From: Clostridia bacterium
GTDB taxonomy: Bacteria; Bacillota; Clostridia; Christensenellales; Pumilibacteraceae
Direction of reading: 5' to 3'
DNA length: 64,000 nucleotides
Assembly: GCA_017623455.1 (NCBI GenBank)
Contig: JAGAPA010000079.1
Coordinates: forward strand, 1 to 64,000
Shown here: one piece after another, positions 24,974 through 34,277 of the stretch
How positions within the stretch are numbered: position 1 is the first letter of the stretch
Layout: the number at the start of each line of letters is the position of its first letter
Notes under the pieces: model-generated
What the model was told of the DNA's origin: nothing
Seen by the model: the letters and a program-made list of their open reading frames with translations, nothing else
Database searches by the model: none
Program-made: the position numbers and the translations under genes

Positions 24974-25525
24974 ATGGCTGAAAACAGAAACCGTTTGTTA
25001 AATCAATATAAAGAGGAAATTGTTCCTGCCCTTATGAAAGAGAAAGGATACAAGAACGTTAACGAAGTTCCTGCTATTGATAAAATCGTTCTCAATATGA
25101 GATTCGGCGATATCAAGGATAATTCCAAAAGCATTAGCGGAGCTGTTAAAGAACTTGAGGCACTTTGCGGACAGAAAGCAATTCTTACCGTAGCAAAGAA
25201 GTCTGTAGCAAACTTCAAACTCAGAGAAGGACAGACCATTGGTGCAATGGTAACTCTTCGTGGTAAGAGAATGTACGAATTCCTCGATAAACTTATTTCC
25301 ATCGCGCTTCCCAGAGTTAGAGACTTTAGAGGAATATCTTCTAAGTCTTTCGACGGCAGAGGAAACTATTCCGTTGGAATTAAAGAACACATCATTTTCC
25401 CCGAAGTTTCCTACGAGCTCGTAGAGAAAGTAAGAGGATTTGACGTAAGCATCGTAACTACCGCTAAGTCGGATGACGAAGCGAGAGCACTTCTTGTTAA
25501 GCTTGGAATGCCTTTCAAGAACTAA
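24974..25525 (+). CDS. rplE: 50S ribosomal protein L5
   Basis: The start at 24974 ([20 protein letters not shown]) is chosen since TGGAGG lies 5 bp upstream; an ATG at 24962 overlaps the rplX stop and that ribosome site. The 183-aa protein has the conserved [11 protein letters not shown] and [15 protein letters not shown] segments. L5 binds 5S rRNA and contacts the P-site tRNA. Confidence 0.98.
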   Translation: MAENRNRLLNQYKEEIVPALMKEKGYKNVNEVPAIDKIVLNMRFGDIKDNSKSISGAVKELEALCGQKAILTVAKKSVANFKLREGQTIGAMVTLRGKRMYEFLDKLISIALPRVRDFRGISSKSFDGRGNYSVGIKEHIIFPEVSYELVEKVRGFDVSIVTTAKSDDEARALLVKLGMPFKN

Positions 25526-25549
25526 CAGGATTAAAGGAGAAATACAAAA

Positions 25550-25735
25550 ATGGCTAAGAAATCAATGATAAATAAACAACAGAGGGCTCAGAAGTTCTCC
25601 ACCAGAGAGTATACCCGTTGCTCTATTTGTGGTCGTCCTCATGCCGTTCTCCGCAAGTACGGAATTTGCCGTATATGCTTTAGAGAACTTGCGTACAAGG
25701 GAGAAATCCCCGGCGTAAAGAAGGCTAGTTGGTAA
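25550..25735 (+). CDS. rpsZ: 30S ribosomal protein S14, zinc type
   Basis: A 61-aa S14 with two CxxC pairs (CSICGRP and CRICFREL), the short zinc-binding form usual in Bacillota. It lies in the small-subunit head. AAGGAGA precedes the ATG. Confidence 0.97.
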   Translation: MAKKSMINKQQRAQKFSTREYTRCSICGRPHAVLRKYGICRICFRELAYKGEIPGVKKASW

Positions 25736-25747
25736 GAGGAGGTTAAT

Positions 25748-26146
25748 ATGTTAATTACAGATCCTATTGCAGATTTGCTCACAAGAATCAGAAACGCTCT
25801 TACTGCTAAACACGAAACCGTAACAGTTCCCGCTTCTAACATGAAGAAGGCAATTGCGGACATCCTCGTAAACGAAGGATTCGTTAAGAGCGCAGAAGTT
25901 GTAGAAAACAACGGACACAAAGAAATCCTCATCACCCTTAAGTACGGCGCAAAGAATCAGAAGGTTATTTCCAACCTTAAGAGAATCTCCAAGCCCGGTC
26001 TTAGAGTGTACTGCGGTTATGAAGAGCTTCCCTCCGTACTCGGCGGACTCGGAATCGCAATCATCTCCACCTCTAAGGGCGTTATGACGGATAAAGAAGC
26101 ACGTAAACTCAAGATCGGCGGCGAAGTTCTCGCTTACGTATGGTAA
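25748..26146 (+). CDS. rpsH: 30S ribosomal protein S8
   Basis: A 132-aa S8 starting [20 protein letters not shown] with the C-terminal [19 protein letters not shown]. It binds 16S helix 21, and in E. coli it represses the spc operon. AGAGGAGG precedes the start. Confidence 0.98.
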   Translation: MLITDPIADLLTRIRNALTAKHETVTVPASNMKKAIADILVNEGFVKSAEVVENNGHKEILITLKYGAKNQKVISNLKRISKPGLRVYCGYEELPSVLGGLGIAIISTSKGVMTDKEARKLKIGGEVLAYVW

Positions 26147-26160
26147 TAAAGGAGGGTATT

Positions 26161-26703
26161 ATGTCAAGAATCGGTAAAATGAAGATTGCGGTACCTGCTG
26201 GTGTTACCGTAGAAGAAAAAGACAGAGTTGTATACGTAAAGGGACCCAAGGGCGAACTTTCTACTGCTATCAAATCCGACAAGATCACCATCAAGATGGA
26301 AAACAACGAAATCTCGGTGCTTCGTGCGGACGACGATAAAGAATCTCGTTCTTTGCACGGTCTTTACAGAATGCTTATCGCTAACATGGTTACAGGCGTT
26401 GTAACTCCCTTCACCAAGACCTTGGTTATCGCAGGAGTAGGTTACAAAGCAGCAGTTTCCGGTAAGAAGCTTACCCTTAACTTGGGCTTGTCTCATCCTG
26501 TAGAGATTGAAATTCCCGAAGGAATCACGATCACTTGCCCCGATTTGCTCACCGTAGTAGTATCCGGTGTAAGCAAAGAGTTGGTTGGACAGGTTGCAGC
26601 TAAGATCAAGGCTAAGCGTCCTGTTGAGCCCTATCACGGTTACGGTATCCACTATTCTGATGAAGTTGTTATCAGAAAAGAAGGAAAGACCGCGGGTAAA
26701 TAA
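26161..26703 (+). CDS. rplF: 50S ribosomal protein L6
   Basis: The ATG at 26161 (MSRIGKMKIAVPAGVTV) follows AAGGAGGG by 5 bp; an upstream ATG overlapping rpsH is rejected. The 180-aa protein has the duplicated L6 fold and the C-terminal KRPVEPYHGYGIHYSDE signature. It lies near the factor-binding site. Confidence 0.98.
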   Translation: MSRIGKMKIAVPAGVTVEEKDRVVYVKGPKGELSTAIKSDKITIKMENNEISVLRADDDKESRSLHGLYRMLIANMVTGVVTPFTKTLVIAGVGYKAAVSGKKLTLNLGLSHPVEIEIPEGITITCPDLLTVVVSGVSKELVGQVAAKIKAKRPVEPYHGYGIHYSDEVVIRKEGKTAGK

Positions 26704-26715
26704 GGAGAGTAAGTT

Positions 26716-27078
26716 ATGGTTACAAAGAAGAATAAAAACGAAATCAGACAGAAAAGACATTTGCGTTTGCGCGCTCACCTTAAAGGAACGGCAGAAGCTC
26801 CCCGTCTTAACGTATATCGTTCTACCAACAACATTTACGCTCAGGTTATCGACGATGTTAAAGGCGTTACTTTGTGCGCTTTCTCGACCAAGAGCAAGGG
26901 TGTTGACGTAAGCGAAATGACCAAGACCGAAGCTGCTCAGTTTGTAGGCGCGGAAATTGCAAAGCTCGCTATTTCCAAGGGTATCGAAAATGTTGTATTC
27001 GACAGAGGCGGATACCTTTACATGGGAAGAGTTAAGGCACTTGCAGAAGCTGCAAGAGAAGCCGGACTTAAATTCTAA
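26716..27078 (+). CDS. rplR: 50S ribosomal protein L18
   Basis: A 120-aa L18 with the basic N-terminus and [17 protein letters not shown], ending in [20 protein letters not shown]. It brings 5S rRNA into the large subunit. AAGGAGAG precedes the start. Confidence 0.98.
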   Translation: MVTKKNKNEIRQKRHLRLRAHLKGTAEAPRLNVYRSTNNIYAQVIDDVKGVTLCAFSTKSKGVDVSEMTKTEAAQFVGAEIAKLAISKGIENVVFDRGGYLYMGRVKALAEAAREAGLKF

Positions 27079-27095
27079 TAGGAGGTTACTTTATC

Positions 27096-27608
27096 ATGGC
27101 AAAAAGAGAACGTGAAGAACTTAAGCCCGACGACGGTTTGCAGAGCAAACTTATTGAAGTTAACCGTATTACCAAGACTACTAAAGGTGGTAGAAACATG
27201 AGATTTGCCGCTCTTATCGTAGTTGGCGACGGCAAAGGCCGTATCGGAATGGGAACCGGTAAAGCTGCAGAAGTTCCCGAGGCTATTAAGAAGGCAGAAC
27301 TTAAGGCAAAGCGCAACATGATCAAGATCGCGCAGGCAGACAACACCATTACCCACAAGACGGTAGGTAAGTTCGGTAAGGCTACCGTACTTATGATGCC
27401 TGCTCCCGAAGGTACCGGTATCATCGCAGGAACGACCGTTCGTTCCGTTGTTGAGCTTGCAGGTATCAAGGATATTACTACGAAGTGCTACGGTTCAAGA
27501 AACCCCATCAACGCAGTTAAGGCTGTATTTGACGGACTTACTTCGCTTCGTACTCCCGAACAGGTTGCTGCATTACGCGGTAAGACTGTAGAGGAAATCT
27601 TGGGATAA
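27096..27608 (+). CDS. rpsE: 30S ribosomal protein S5
   Basis: A 170-aa S5 with the double-stranded RNA-binding-like domain (RITKTTKGGRNMRFAALIVV) and the GIIAGTTVRSVVELAGIKDI segment. It affects decoding accuracy and mRNA unwinding at the entry channel. TAGGAGG precedes the ATG. Confidence 0.98.
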   Translation: MAKREREELKPDDGLQSKLIEVNRITKTTKGGRNMRFAALIVVGDGKGRIGMGTGKAAEVPEAIKKAELKAKRNMIKIAQADNTITHKTVGKFGKATVLMMPAPEGTGIIAGTTVRSVVELAGIKDITTKCYGSRNPINAVKAVFDGLTSLRTPEQVAALRGKTVEEILG

Positions 27609-27623
27609 TCAGGTGGTGCAATT

Positions 27624-27809
27624 ATGAAAAAGTTAAAGATTACATTGGTTAAGAGTACTAACGGTTGTCTTGAAAAGCAGAAGAAGACCGTTGAAGCACT
27701 CGGACTTAAAAAAATTCGTTCGACTACCCTTAAAGACGACAACGCTGCTATCCGCGGTATGATTTTCGTCGTAAAGCACTTGGTTACCGTCGAAGAAGTG
27801 GAGGCGTAA
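27624..27809 (+). CDS. rpmD: 50S ribosomal protein L30
   Basis: A 61-aa L30 ([20 protein letters not shown]) of typical bacterial length, ending [16 protein letters not shown]. Its ribosome site is AGGTGG. It lies between rpsE and rplO as usual. Confidence 0.97.
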   Translation: MKKLKITLVKSTNGCLEKQKKTVEALGLKKIRSTTLKDDNAAIRGMIFVVKHLVTVEEVEA

Positions 27810-27810
27810 T

Positions 27811-28254
27811 ATGAAAATTCATGAAATGAGTCCTCAGGAAGGCGCTAAAAAGTCTGCAAAAAGACTTGGTAGAGGTACCGGCTCTGGTCTTGGTAAGACC
27901 TCCGGTAAAGGTCACAAGGGTCAGTGGGCAAGAAGCGGTGGCGGAGTTCGTATCGGTTTCGAAGGCGGACAGATGCCTCTTGCAAGAAGATTGCCCAAGC
28001 GTGGTTTTGACAACAACTGGAAGAAGGTATATTCCGTTGTTAACGTAAGCGCGCTCAACGTATTCAATGACGGCGACGTTGTTGATGCAGAAGCACTTTT
28101 GAATGCCGGAATCCTCAGCAAGATCGAGCCCTACGGTCTTAAGGTTCTCGGCAACGGCAACCTTGAAAAGGCTCTTACTGTTAAAGCAAAGGCAATTACC
28201 GGAGCTGCAAAAGAAAAGATTGAAAAAATCGGTGGCAAAGTAGAGGTGTTATAA
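27811..28254 (+). CDS. rplO: 50S ribosomal protein L15
   Basis: A 147-aa L15 with the glycine/lysine-rich N-terminal extension ([20 protein letters not shown]) that threads into 23S rRNA. GGAGG lies within the end of rpmD. The stop overlaps the secY ATG by one base, coupling the last ribosomal protein of this block to the translocon. Confidence 0.98.
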   Translation: MKIHEMSPQEGAKKSAKRLGRGTGSGLGKTSGKGHKGQWARSGGGVRIGFEGGQMPLARRLPKRGFDNNWKKVYSVVNVSALNVFNDGDVVDAEALLNAGILSKIEPYGLKVLGNGNLEKALTVKAKAITGAAKEKIEKIGGKVEVL

Positions 28255-29570
28255 TGTTTCAGACCCTCATCAATGCCTTCAAGAATCCCGAAGTAAGAAA
28301 GAAGATTCTTATTACTATCGGACTGCTCATCCTTTTCCGTATCGGATGTTGGCTTCCTATTCCCGGACTTAACGTTGCGGGAATGGGTGCAACCGAAAGC
28401 GATTCGTTACTCGGATTACTTTCGGCAGTAACGGGTAAAGCGCTCGCAAACGGTGCATTCTTGGCAATTGGTATTTCACCTTACATTAACGCTTCAATTA
28501 TAGTTCAATTGCTTACAGTTGCAATCAAAAAACTCGAGGAGTGGTCTAAGCAGGGAGATGATGGAAGAAAGAAGATCAATACCGTAACACGTGTTGTAAC
28601 CTTTATTCTTGCAATCGTTCAGGCGGTTGGTATTACTATCAACTGGGCAAACAGTGGCGGACTTGATACCGCGCTCTTTACCGGAACGTTCCTTGCTTAT
28701 CCCGGAGTTTTGGGTACAATGGTTGCAATTATACTCGTTGCAGGCTCTATGTTTACGATGTGGCTTGGAGACAGAATAACCGAAAACGGAGTAGGAAACG
28801 GAATTTCCCTTCTTATTTATATCGGTATTCTTTCAACAACAGGCTTGTCCATTATTGCTGTTATTCAGGATATGATAGCAGGCTCAGAAACCGCTATTTG
28901 GGAACTTTTAGGCTTCCTTCTTATGGCAGTCCTTATCTTCGGATTTATCGTATTCGTGGATTTGGCAGAAAGAAAGATCCCTGTTCAGTATGCTAAGCAA
29001 ATTAAAGGCAGAAAGCAGTATGGCGGACAGAGCACTTTTATTCCGCTCAAGGTTAACGCAAGCGGAGTAATGCCCATCATTTTCTCAACCGCAATAATCA
29101 CCTTCCCTCAGCTTTTAGGACAGTTGTTCTGGAACGGAACACCCTTCTACATCTGGTGGAATGATTGGATGACTCCCAACGGTTCTAACGCTTGGTTGTA
29201 CGCAATCGTAGTATCGTTGCTTATCCTCGGCTTCTCGTATTTCTATGCGCAGATGCAGTTCAATCCCGAGGAAGTATCCAGAAATATTCAGCAGTACGGC
29301 GGATTTATTCCCGGTATCAGACCCGGCGCGCCCACTCTCGATTACCTTAAGAAGGTAACCAGAAGAATTACTTTCTTCGGTGCGGTATATCTTATGATCA
29401 TTGCGCTTATTCCTTCCGTTTTGTTCTCGATTTTCTCAATCGGAAACGCAACGCTTGTGAATGCAATGACGTCTACCGGTATGTTGATTATCGTATCTGT
29501 TGCTCTTGAATTTGACAAACAACTTCAGAGCTTGATGATGATGAAGCATTACAAAGGATTTTTGAAATAA
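28254..29570 (+). CDS. secY: Preprotein translocase subunit SecY
   Basis: A 438-aa SecY with ten predicted membrane helices. Visible features are the plug-region segment after helix 1 (LPIPGLNVAGMG) and the cytoplasmic loop VDLAERKIPVQYAKQIKGRK, which contacts ribosome and SecA. It forms the protein-conducting channel with SecE, found at 12241. It overlaps rplO by one base. Confidence 0.98.
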   Translation: MFQTLINAFKNPEVRKKILITIGLLILFRIGCWLPIPGLNVAGMGATESDSLLGLLSAVTGKALANGAFLAIGISPYINASIIVQLLTVAIKKLEEWSKQGDDGRKKINTVTRVVTFILAIVQAVGITINWANSGGLDTALFTGTFLAYPGVLGTMVAIILVAGSMFTMWLGDRITENGVGNGISLLIYIGILSTTGLSIIAVIQDMIAGSETAIWELLGFLLMAVLIFGFIVFVDLAERKIPVQYAKQIKGRKQYGGQSTFIPLKVNASGVMPIIFSTAIITFPQLLGQLFWNGTPFYIWWNDWMTPNGSNAWLYAIVVSLLILGFSYFYAQMQFNPEEVSRNIQQYGGFIPGIRPGAPTLDYLKKVTRRITFFGAVYLMIIALIPSVLFSIFSIGNATLVNAMTSTGMLIIVSVALEFDKQLQSLMMMKHYKGFLK

Positions 29571-29583
29571 TAAAAAAGTCAGT

Positions 29584-29636
29584 TCAACCAATCGGGTTTG
29601 CTCAAAAACAGGGGCAGACCCGTAGGTTGATTTTTT
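29584..29636 (+). terminator. Hairpin between secY and adk (terminator or attenuator)
   Basis: TCAACC/GGTTGA and CGGGT/ACCCG arms enclose about 20 nt and are followed by six T residues, 18 bp before adk. It could end part of the transcript or act as a processing site; the downstream genes would otherwise lack a promoter until 31033. Confidence 0.55.
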
Positions 29637-29654
29637 ATCAGATAGGAGAATATT

Positions 29655-30269
29655 ATGAATTTGATTTTATTAGGCGCTCCCGGCGCAGGAAAAGGCACTC
29701 AGGCAGTAAAAATTGCTCAGGATTTTTCCATTCCCCACATCTCTACCGGCGATATCTTCCGTAAGAACATCAAGGAAGGAACTCCCGTAGGTCTTAAGGC
29801 AAAATCCTACATTGACAAGGGACAGCTTGTTCCCGACGAGGTTGTAGTTGAAATCGTAGCTTTAAGAATTGCTGAAGACGATTGCAAGAACGGATATCTA
29901 CTTGACGGCTTCCCCAGAACGGTAGCTCAGGCTGAGGCTCTTGACAAGATTGCAAAAGATCTTACCGTTATCAATATCGACGTAGATCTTAACGCGCTCG
30001 CCGCTCGTCTTACGGGCAGAAGAGTATGCCCCGATTGTGGAGAAAGCTATCATATTTCCACAAAGAAGGACGACGCATGTAAGTGTGGCGGAAAGCTTAT
30101 TCAAAGAGATGACGATAAGCTCGAAACCGTTCAGTCCAGACTTAACGTATACACCGCACAGACCGCGCCCCTTATCGATTACTATACCGCAAAAGGCAAT
30201 ATCGTAACCGTAGACGGAATGCAGTCTATTGACGAAGTTTACGCTGACATTAAGAAGGCTATAAAATAA
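29655..30269 (+). CDS. adk: Adenylate kinase
   Basis: The 204-aa enzyme has the P-loop [10 protein letters not shown] (7-16) and a zinc-type lid with four cysteines (CPDCGESY, then CKCGGKL). It interconverts ATP plus AMP with two [11 protein letters not shown] and the RDDD segment are intact. It is slightly shorter than the usual 214-217 aa. TAGGAGA precedes the start and the stop overlaps the map ATG. Confidence 0.97.
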   Translation: MNLILLGAPGAGKGTQAVKIAQDFSIPHISTGDIFRKNIKEGTPVGLKAKSYIDKGQLVPDEVVVEIVALRIAEDDCKNGYLLDGFPRTVAQAEALDKIAKDLTVINIDVDLNALAARLTGRRVCPDCGESYHISTKKDDACKCGGKLIQRDDDKLETVQSRLNVYTAQTAPLIDYYTAKGNIVTVDGMQSIDEVYADIKKAIK

Positions 30270-31006
30270 TGATACCCGTAAAAAACAGCAGAGATCTCGA
30301 AAAAATGCGTAGAGCAGGTAGGATAACGGGCGACGTTCTTAAGTATATCGAAGAGTTCGTTCAGCCCGGAATATCCACACTTGAGCTTGATGCAAGAGTG
30401 GAGGAGTTTATCCGAAAAGCAGGAGCCAAGCCCGGCTTTAAGGGACTTTACGGCTTTCCCGGATCCGCATGTATATCCGTAGACGAGGTAGTCGTTCACG
30501 GTATACCCTCAAAAAGAGAACTTAAAGAGGGCGAGATTGTGAGCATAGACGTCGGTGCGTTTATAGACGGATTTAACGGTGATGCCGCGCGTACCTTTGC
30601 GGTTGGTAAGATTTCCGCGGAAAAGCAACGTCTTATTGACGTAACAAAGCAAAGCTTTTTTGAAGGAATCAAGCACGCGAGAGCAGGCAGAAGATTGGGT
30701 GATATGTCCCACGCAATACAGACGTACGTGGAAGGTCACGGATATTCTGTCGTTCGTTCAATGTGCGGACACGGAATAGGAAGAGCTCTTCACGAAGATC
30801 CGTCCATTCCCAATTATGGCACGGCAAACAGCGGACCTATGCTTAAAAACGGATATTGTTTGGCTGTAGAGCCAATGGTAAACGCAGGAACGTTCAAGGT
30901 TGATATCGACGGATGGCTTTGTGTTACGTCCGATAGACAGCCAAGCGCTCACTATGAGAACACAATAATCGTTACAAATGGAGATCCGGAAATAATTACC
31001 TTATAA
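30269..31006 (+). CDS. map: Methionine aminopeptidase, type I
   Basis: A 245-aa MetAP Ia. Metal ligands lie in the conserved blocks SIDVGAFIDGFNGDAARTF, the CGHGIGRALHEDPSIPN histidine region and VEPMVNAG. It removes the initiator methionine from nascent proteins. It overlaps adk by one base, a standard arrangement in this operon. Confidence 0.97.
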   Translation: MIPVKNSRDLEKMRRAGRITGDVLKYIEEFVQPGISTLELDARVEEFIRKAGAKPGFKGLYGFPGSACISVDEVVVHGIPSKRELKEGEIVSIDVGAFIDGFNGDAARTFAVGKISAEKQRLIDVTKQSFFEGIKHARAGRRLGDMSHAIQTYVEGHGYSVVRSMCGHGIGRALHEDPSIPNYGTANSGPMLKNGYCLAVEPMVNAGTFKVDIDGWLCVTSDRQPSAHYENTIIVTNGDPEIITL

Positions 31007-31032
31007 TTTTTTAAAATATAGGGTCAAAACAG

Positions 31033-31062
31033 TTTACAAACCTTGACGATTTATGATATAAT
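31033..31062 (+). promoter_or_regulatory. Internal promoter before the KOW gene and infA
   Basis: TTTACA (31033-31038) and TATAAT (31057-31062) with an 18-bp spacer lie in the 112-bp gap after map. It would feed infA, rpmJ and the alpha genes. Confidence 0.65.
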
Positions 31063-31118
31063 TGTATTTGTGGTAATTTGCGGAATTTTCTTCGCAAGTC
31101 ACAAAAATCAGGAGTTTT

Positions 31119-31337
31119 ATGCAAAGAGGCGACGTAGTAAAAAGTTTGAAAGGACGCGATGCGGGTAGCATTTATGCCGTGATTTTAATCAAAGACGGCA
31201 TTGCGTATCTTGCGAACGGACGGAACCGAACTGTAGAAAACCCAAAGAAAAAAAACGTAAAGCATCTTGAGGTGCTCGCATCCGTACAAGATTTTGTAGC
31301 CAAGGATACGGACATCAGAAAGTACTGCAAAATTTAA
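31119..31337 (+). CDS. KOW-domain RNA-binding protein
   Basis: This 72-aa protein has the KOW-like start [21 protein letters not shown] and a basic middle ([16 protein letters not shown]). It corresponds to the small L14e/L6e/L27e-like protein found between map and infA in many Bacillota. A ribosome- or RNA-associated role is likely from family and context but not proven. AGGAG precedes the ATG. Confidence 0.85.
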   Translation: MQRGDVVKSLKGRDAGSIYAVILIKDGIAYLANGRNRTVENPKKKNVKHLEVLASVQDFVAKDTDIRKYCKI

Positions 31338-31347
31338 TGGAGGTCTT

Positions 31348-31569
31348 ATGCCAAAAGAGGATAATATCGAAGCTGACGGAGTAGTAGTCGAATGTTTAAG
31401 AAACGCTACTTTCAAGGTAAAGTTAGCAAACGGATTCATCGTAACATGCACGATTTCCGGTAAGATAAGAATGCATTACATCAAGATACTTGTTGGTGAT
31501 ACGGTAAAGATCGAGATGTCGCCTTACGACATTTCCAAAGGCCGAATCATTTACAGAAACAAAAATTAA
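31348..31569 (+). CDS. infA: Translation initiation factor IF-1
   Basis: A 73-aa S1-fold protein ([20 protein letters not shown]) that occupies the A site of the small subunit during initiation. Length and the C-terminal [16 protein letters not shown] are typical. TGGAGG lies 7 bp before the ATG, 10 bp after the KOW gene. Confidence 0.98.
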   Translation: MPKEDNIEADGVVVECLRNATFKVKLANGFIVTCTISGKIRMHYIKILVGDTVKIEMSPYDISKGRIIYRNKN

Positions 31570-31581
31570 AGGAGTTTAATT

Positions 31582-31698
31582 ATGAAAGTTAGAGCATCCG
31601 TAAAGCCCATGTGTGATAAGTGTAAAGTTATTAAGCGTCACGGCAAAGTAATGGTTATTTGCGCTAAGTACGCTAACCACAAGCAAAGACAGGGCTAA
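31582..31698 (+). CDS. rpmJ: 50S ribosomal protein L36
   Basis: A 38-aa L36 in the zinc-binding form: CDKC at residues 11-14, then C27 and H33, with the sequence [26 protein letters not shown] precedes the ATG, 12 bp after infA. Confidence 0.97.
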   Translation: MKVRASVKPMCDKCKVIKRHGKVMVICAKYANHKQRQG

Positions 31699-31868
31699 AA
31701 TAAAACTACAAACGCAACTTCAAGTCCGGCGCAAAAGCGCGCGGACTGTATGTGCGTAAAGAAGCGAAAACAACAGTTTTTACCGTTATCGGTATCATTC
31801 CAAACCGTTTCGGAAAAAGCGAGCAATATATACAATATCTATCAAAATAATTTAAGGAGAAAATTAAA
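31699..31868 (+). promoter_or_regulatory. Structured leader of the rpsM-rpsK-rpsD-rpoA-rplQ block (candidate)
   Basis: This 170-bp gap breaks an otherwise tight operon. It holds a strong hairpin, AGTCCGGCGC-AAAA-GCGCGCGGACT (31723-31747), and a second imperfect stem around ACGGTTATCGG...AAACCG. S4 or another alpha-operon protein often autoregulates by binding such leaders. I cannot assign it to a known family. Confidence 0.4.
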
Positions 31869-32246
31869 GTGGCAAGAATAGCAGGTATTGATTTGCCAAA
31901 CGATAAGAGGGTAGAGATCGGACTTACCTACGTGTACGGTATCGGTCGTCCCATGGCAAATCGCATCTTGAAAGAAACTAACGTAGATCCCGACATTCGT
32001 GTTAAAGATCTTACAGAAGAACAAATCGCTTTGATTAAGGGTTATATCGACAAAAACAATCTTCTCGTAGAAGGCGACCTTCACCGTGAAATTGCACTCA
32101 ATATCAAGCGTCTTATGGAAATCGGTTGTTACCGTGGTGTGAGACATCGTAAAGGACTTCCCGTTCGCGGACAGAAGACCAAGACGAACGCAAGAACCAG
32201 AAAGGGTCCGAAGCGTACTGTATCTCGTTCTAAAAAGGATAAATAA
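31869..32246 (+). CDS. rpsM: 30S ribosomal protein S13
   Basis: A 125-aa S13 with a GTG start at 31869, preceded by AAGGAG 12 bp upstream. It begins [20 protein letters not shown] and ends in the basic [13 protein letters not shown] tail that reaches the P-site tRNA. The GTG start and long spacing may lower expression or reflect leader control. Confidence 0.97.
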   Translation: MARIAGIDLPNDKRVEIGLTYVYGIGRPMANRILKETNVDPDIRVKDLTEEQIALIKGYIDKNNLLVEGDLHREIALNIKRLMEIGCYRGVRHRKGLPVRGQKTKTNARTRKGPKRTVSRSKKDK

Positions 32247-32256
32247 GGTGTAGAAT

Positions 32257-32643
32257 ATGGCAGTTAAGAAAGTTACAAAAAAGAAGATTACAAAGAGTAT
32301 CGATAAAGGACAGGTGCATATCCACGCATCTTTCAACAACACTCTTATCACATTTACAGACGAACAGGGTAACGCAATTTGCCAGTGTAGCGCAGGCGCT
32401 CTTGGATACAGAGGTTCCAGAAAGAGCACGCCCTTTGCAGCACAGCAGGCATGTGAAAAGGCAGCACTCGTTGCTAAAGATCACGGCGTAAGAAGCGTAG
32501 AAGTATTCGTTAAGGGACCCGGCGCAGGAAGAGAGTCCACCATCAGAGCATTGGAAACAGTAGGCATCGCAGTTTCTGCAATTACCGACGTATCTCCCAT
32601 TCCTCACAATGGTTGCAGACCTCCCAAGCGTAGAAGAGTATAA
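32257..32643 (+). CDS. rpsK: 30S ribosomal protein S11
   Basis: A 128-aa S11 with [20 protein letters not shown] near the N-terminus and the C-terminal [18 protein letters not shown]. It lies on the platform and contacts mRNA near the E site. The upstream site is weak (AAGGTG). Confidence 0.98.
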   Translation: MAVKKVTKKKITKSIDKGQVHIHASFNNTLITFTDEQGNAICQCSAGALGYRGSRKSTPFAAQQACEKAALVAKDHGVRSVEVFVKGPGAGRESTIRALETVGIAVSAITDVSPIPHNGCRPPKRRRV

Positions 32644-32657
32644 GGAGAGAGAATAAT

Positions 32658-33278
32658 ATGGCTAAATATATCAATGCAGATTGCAAACTTTGCAGACGTG
32701 AAGGCGCTAAGTTGTTCTTGAAGGGCGAGAAGTGCACCTCTAAAAAGTGTCCTTTGGAAGTTCGTCCCACTGCTCCCGGACAGCACGGAACAGTTAGAAA
32801 GAAGGCAAGTGAATACAACGTTCACCTTCGTGAGAAACAGAAAGCTAAGAGAGCTTACGGATTGCTTGAAAAGCAGTTCCACACCTATTACGTAAAAGCA
32901 AGCGCAATGAAGGGTGTAGCAGGTGAAAACATGCTTCGTCTTATCGAAATGCGTCTTGACAACGTAGCATACCGTATGGGAATCGGCGCATCTCGTGCTC
33001 AATCCCGTCAGATCGTAAATCACGGTTTGATCACTGTAAACGGTCACGTAGTAGACATCCCCAGCTACCAGGTTAAGGTAGGCGATATTATTGCAGTTAA
33101 GGAGAGCAAGAAAGATAACGCGTTCTTCAAAGAGCTTAGAGGTGCTAAGATCATTATGCCTAAATGGGTAGAATTCGACACCGAAAACTTTACCGGAAAG
33201 GTACTTGCAAAGCCCGAACGTGAAGACATTGATCTTACAATCAATGAACAGCTTATCATCGAACATTACTCTAAGTAA
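32658..33278 (+). CDS. rpsD: 30S ribosomal protein S4
   Basis: A 206-aa S4 with four N-terminal cysteines (C10, C13, C26, C31), consistent with a zinc-binding form, and an S4 domain (MRLDNVAYRMGIGASRAQSR, about 97-116). It is a primary 16S binder and often the operon repressor. AAGGAGAG precedes the ATG. Confidence 0.98.
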   Translation: MAKYINADCKLCRREGAKLFLKGEKCTSKKCPLEVRPTAPGQHGTVRKKASEYNVHLREKQKAKRAYGLLEKQFHTYYVKASAMKGVAGENMLRLIEMRLDNVAYRMGIGASRAQSRQIVNHGLITVNGHVVDIPSYQVKVGDIIAVKESKKDNAFFKELRGAKIIMPKWVEFDTENFTGKVLAKPEREDIDLTINEQLIIEHYSK

Positions 33279-33317
33279 TATTGCGTAAGTAATAATCAAA
33301 AAGGAGATTAACAAAAT

Positions 33318-34268
33318 ATGATGGAAATCGCAAGACCAAACATCACAATTAAAGACGGCGCCGACGAAAGATATGCAGACTTCGTGGTTGAACCCTTGGA
33401 GAGAGGCTACGGAATTACACTCGGCAACGCTTTACGTCGTGTTCTTTTATCTGCGCTTCCCGGTACTGCTGTTGTAGGAATTATGATTGACGGAATCAAT
33501 CATGAGTTCAGCACTATCGATGGAGTAAAGGAAGACGTAACTGAGATTATTCTCAACCTTAAGGGACTTAACCTTAAAGCTAACTATTCTGATCCCAGCA
33601 TCAAAAAGACATTACGTATCGAAAAAACAACTCCTGGAATTGTTACTGCCGCTGATATCGAAAAAGATCCTGAAATTACAGTTCTTAACCCCGATTTGTA
33701 CATTTGTACACTTGACGAGGGCGCACAGCTTAGAATGGAGCTTACAATCGGCTCGGGAAGAGGCTACGTTGTTGCTAAAGACAACAAGGTAGAAGGAAAG
33801 CCTCTTGGCTATATTCCCATCGATTCAATCTTCACACCCGTAAGAGATGCATCTTACACCGTAGAACCTACTCGTGTAGGACAGAGCATCGACTACGACA
33901 AGCTCGTTCTCTCAGTTAAGACCGACGGATCCATGTCTGCAAAGGAAGTTATTTCCCTTGCGGCTAAGGCGCTTATCGAGCACATTCAAATTTTCGAAGT
34001 AAGCGACAAATTTACCGGTAAAGATATTCTTACCGGACCCAAATCAAACGGCTTGCCGGATATTTTGGGCAGAAGTATTGATGAAATGGAGCTTTCCGTA
34101 CGTTCCTTCAACTGTTTGAAGCGCGCGGGAATCCACACCGTAGAAGATTTAACAAAAAAATCCGAAGAAGATATGCTTAAGGTTCGTAACCTTGGAAGAA
34201 AATCTCTTGACGAGGTTATCCAGAAGTTACAGTCTTACGGCCTCTCTTTGAGGAATCAAGAAGATTAG
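33318..34268 (+). CDS. rpoA: RNA polymerase alpha subunit
   Basis: A 316-aa alpha subunit. The N-terminal assembly domain has GYGITLGNALRRVLLSALPG. The C-terminal domain (about 250-316) has LSVRSFNCLKRAGIHTVEDL and the RNLGRKSLDE helix-hairpin-helix that binds UP elements and activators. Two adjacent ATGs exist; the first has AAGGAG 11 bp upstream. Confidence 0.98.
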   Translation: MMEIARPNITIKDGADERYADFVVEPLERGYGITLGNALRRVLLSALPGTAVVGIMIDGINHEFSTIDGVKEDVTEIILNLKGLNLKANYSDPSIKKTLRIEKTTPGIVTAADIEKDPEITVLNPDLYICTLDEGAQLRMELTIGSGRGYVVAKDNKVEGKPLGYIPIDSIFTPVRDASYTVEPTRVGQSIDYDKLVLSVKTDGSMSAKEVISLAAKALIEHIQIFEVSDKFTGKDILTGPKSNGLPDILGRSIDEMELSVRSFNCLKRAGIHTVEDLTKKSEEDMLKVRNLGRKSLDEVIQKLQSYGLSLRNQED

Positions 34269-34277
34269 GAGGACATT

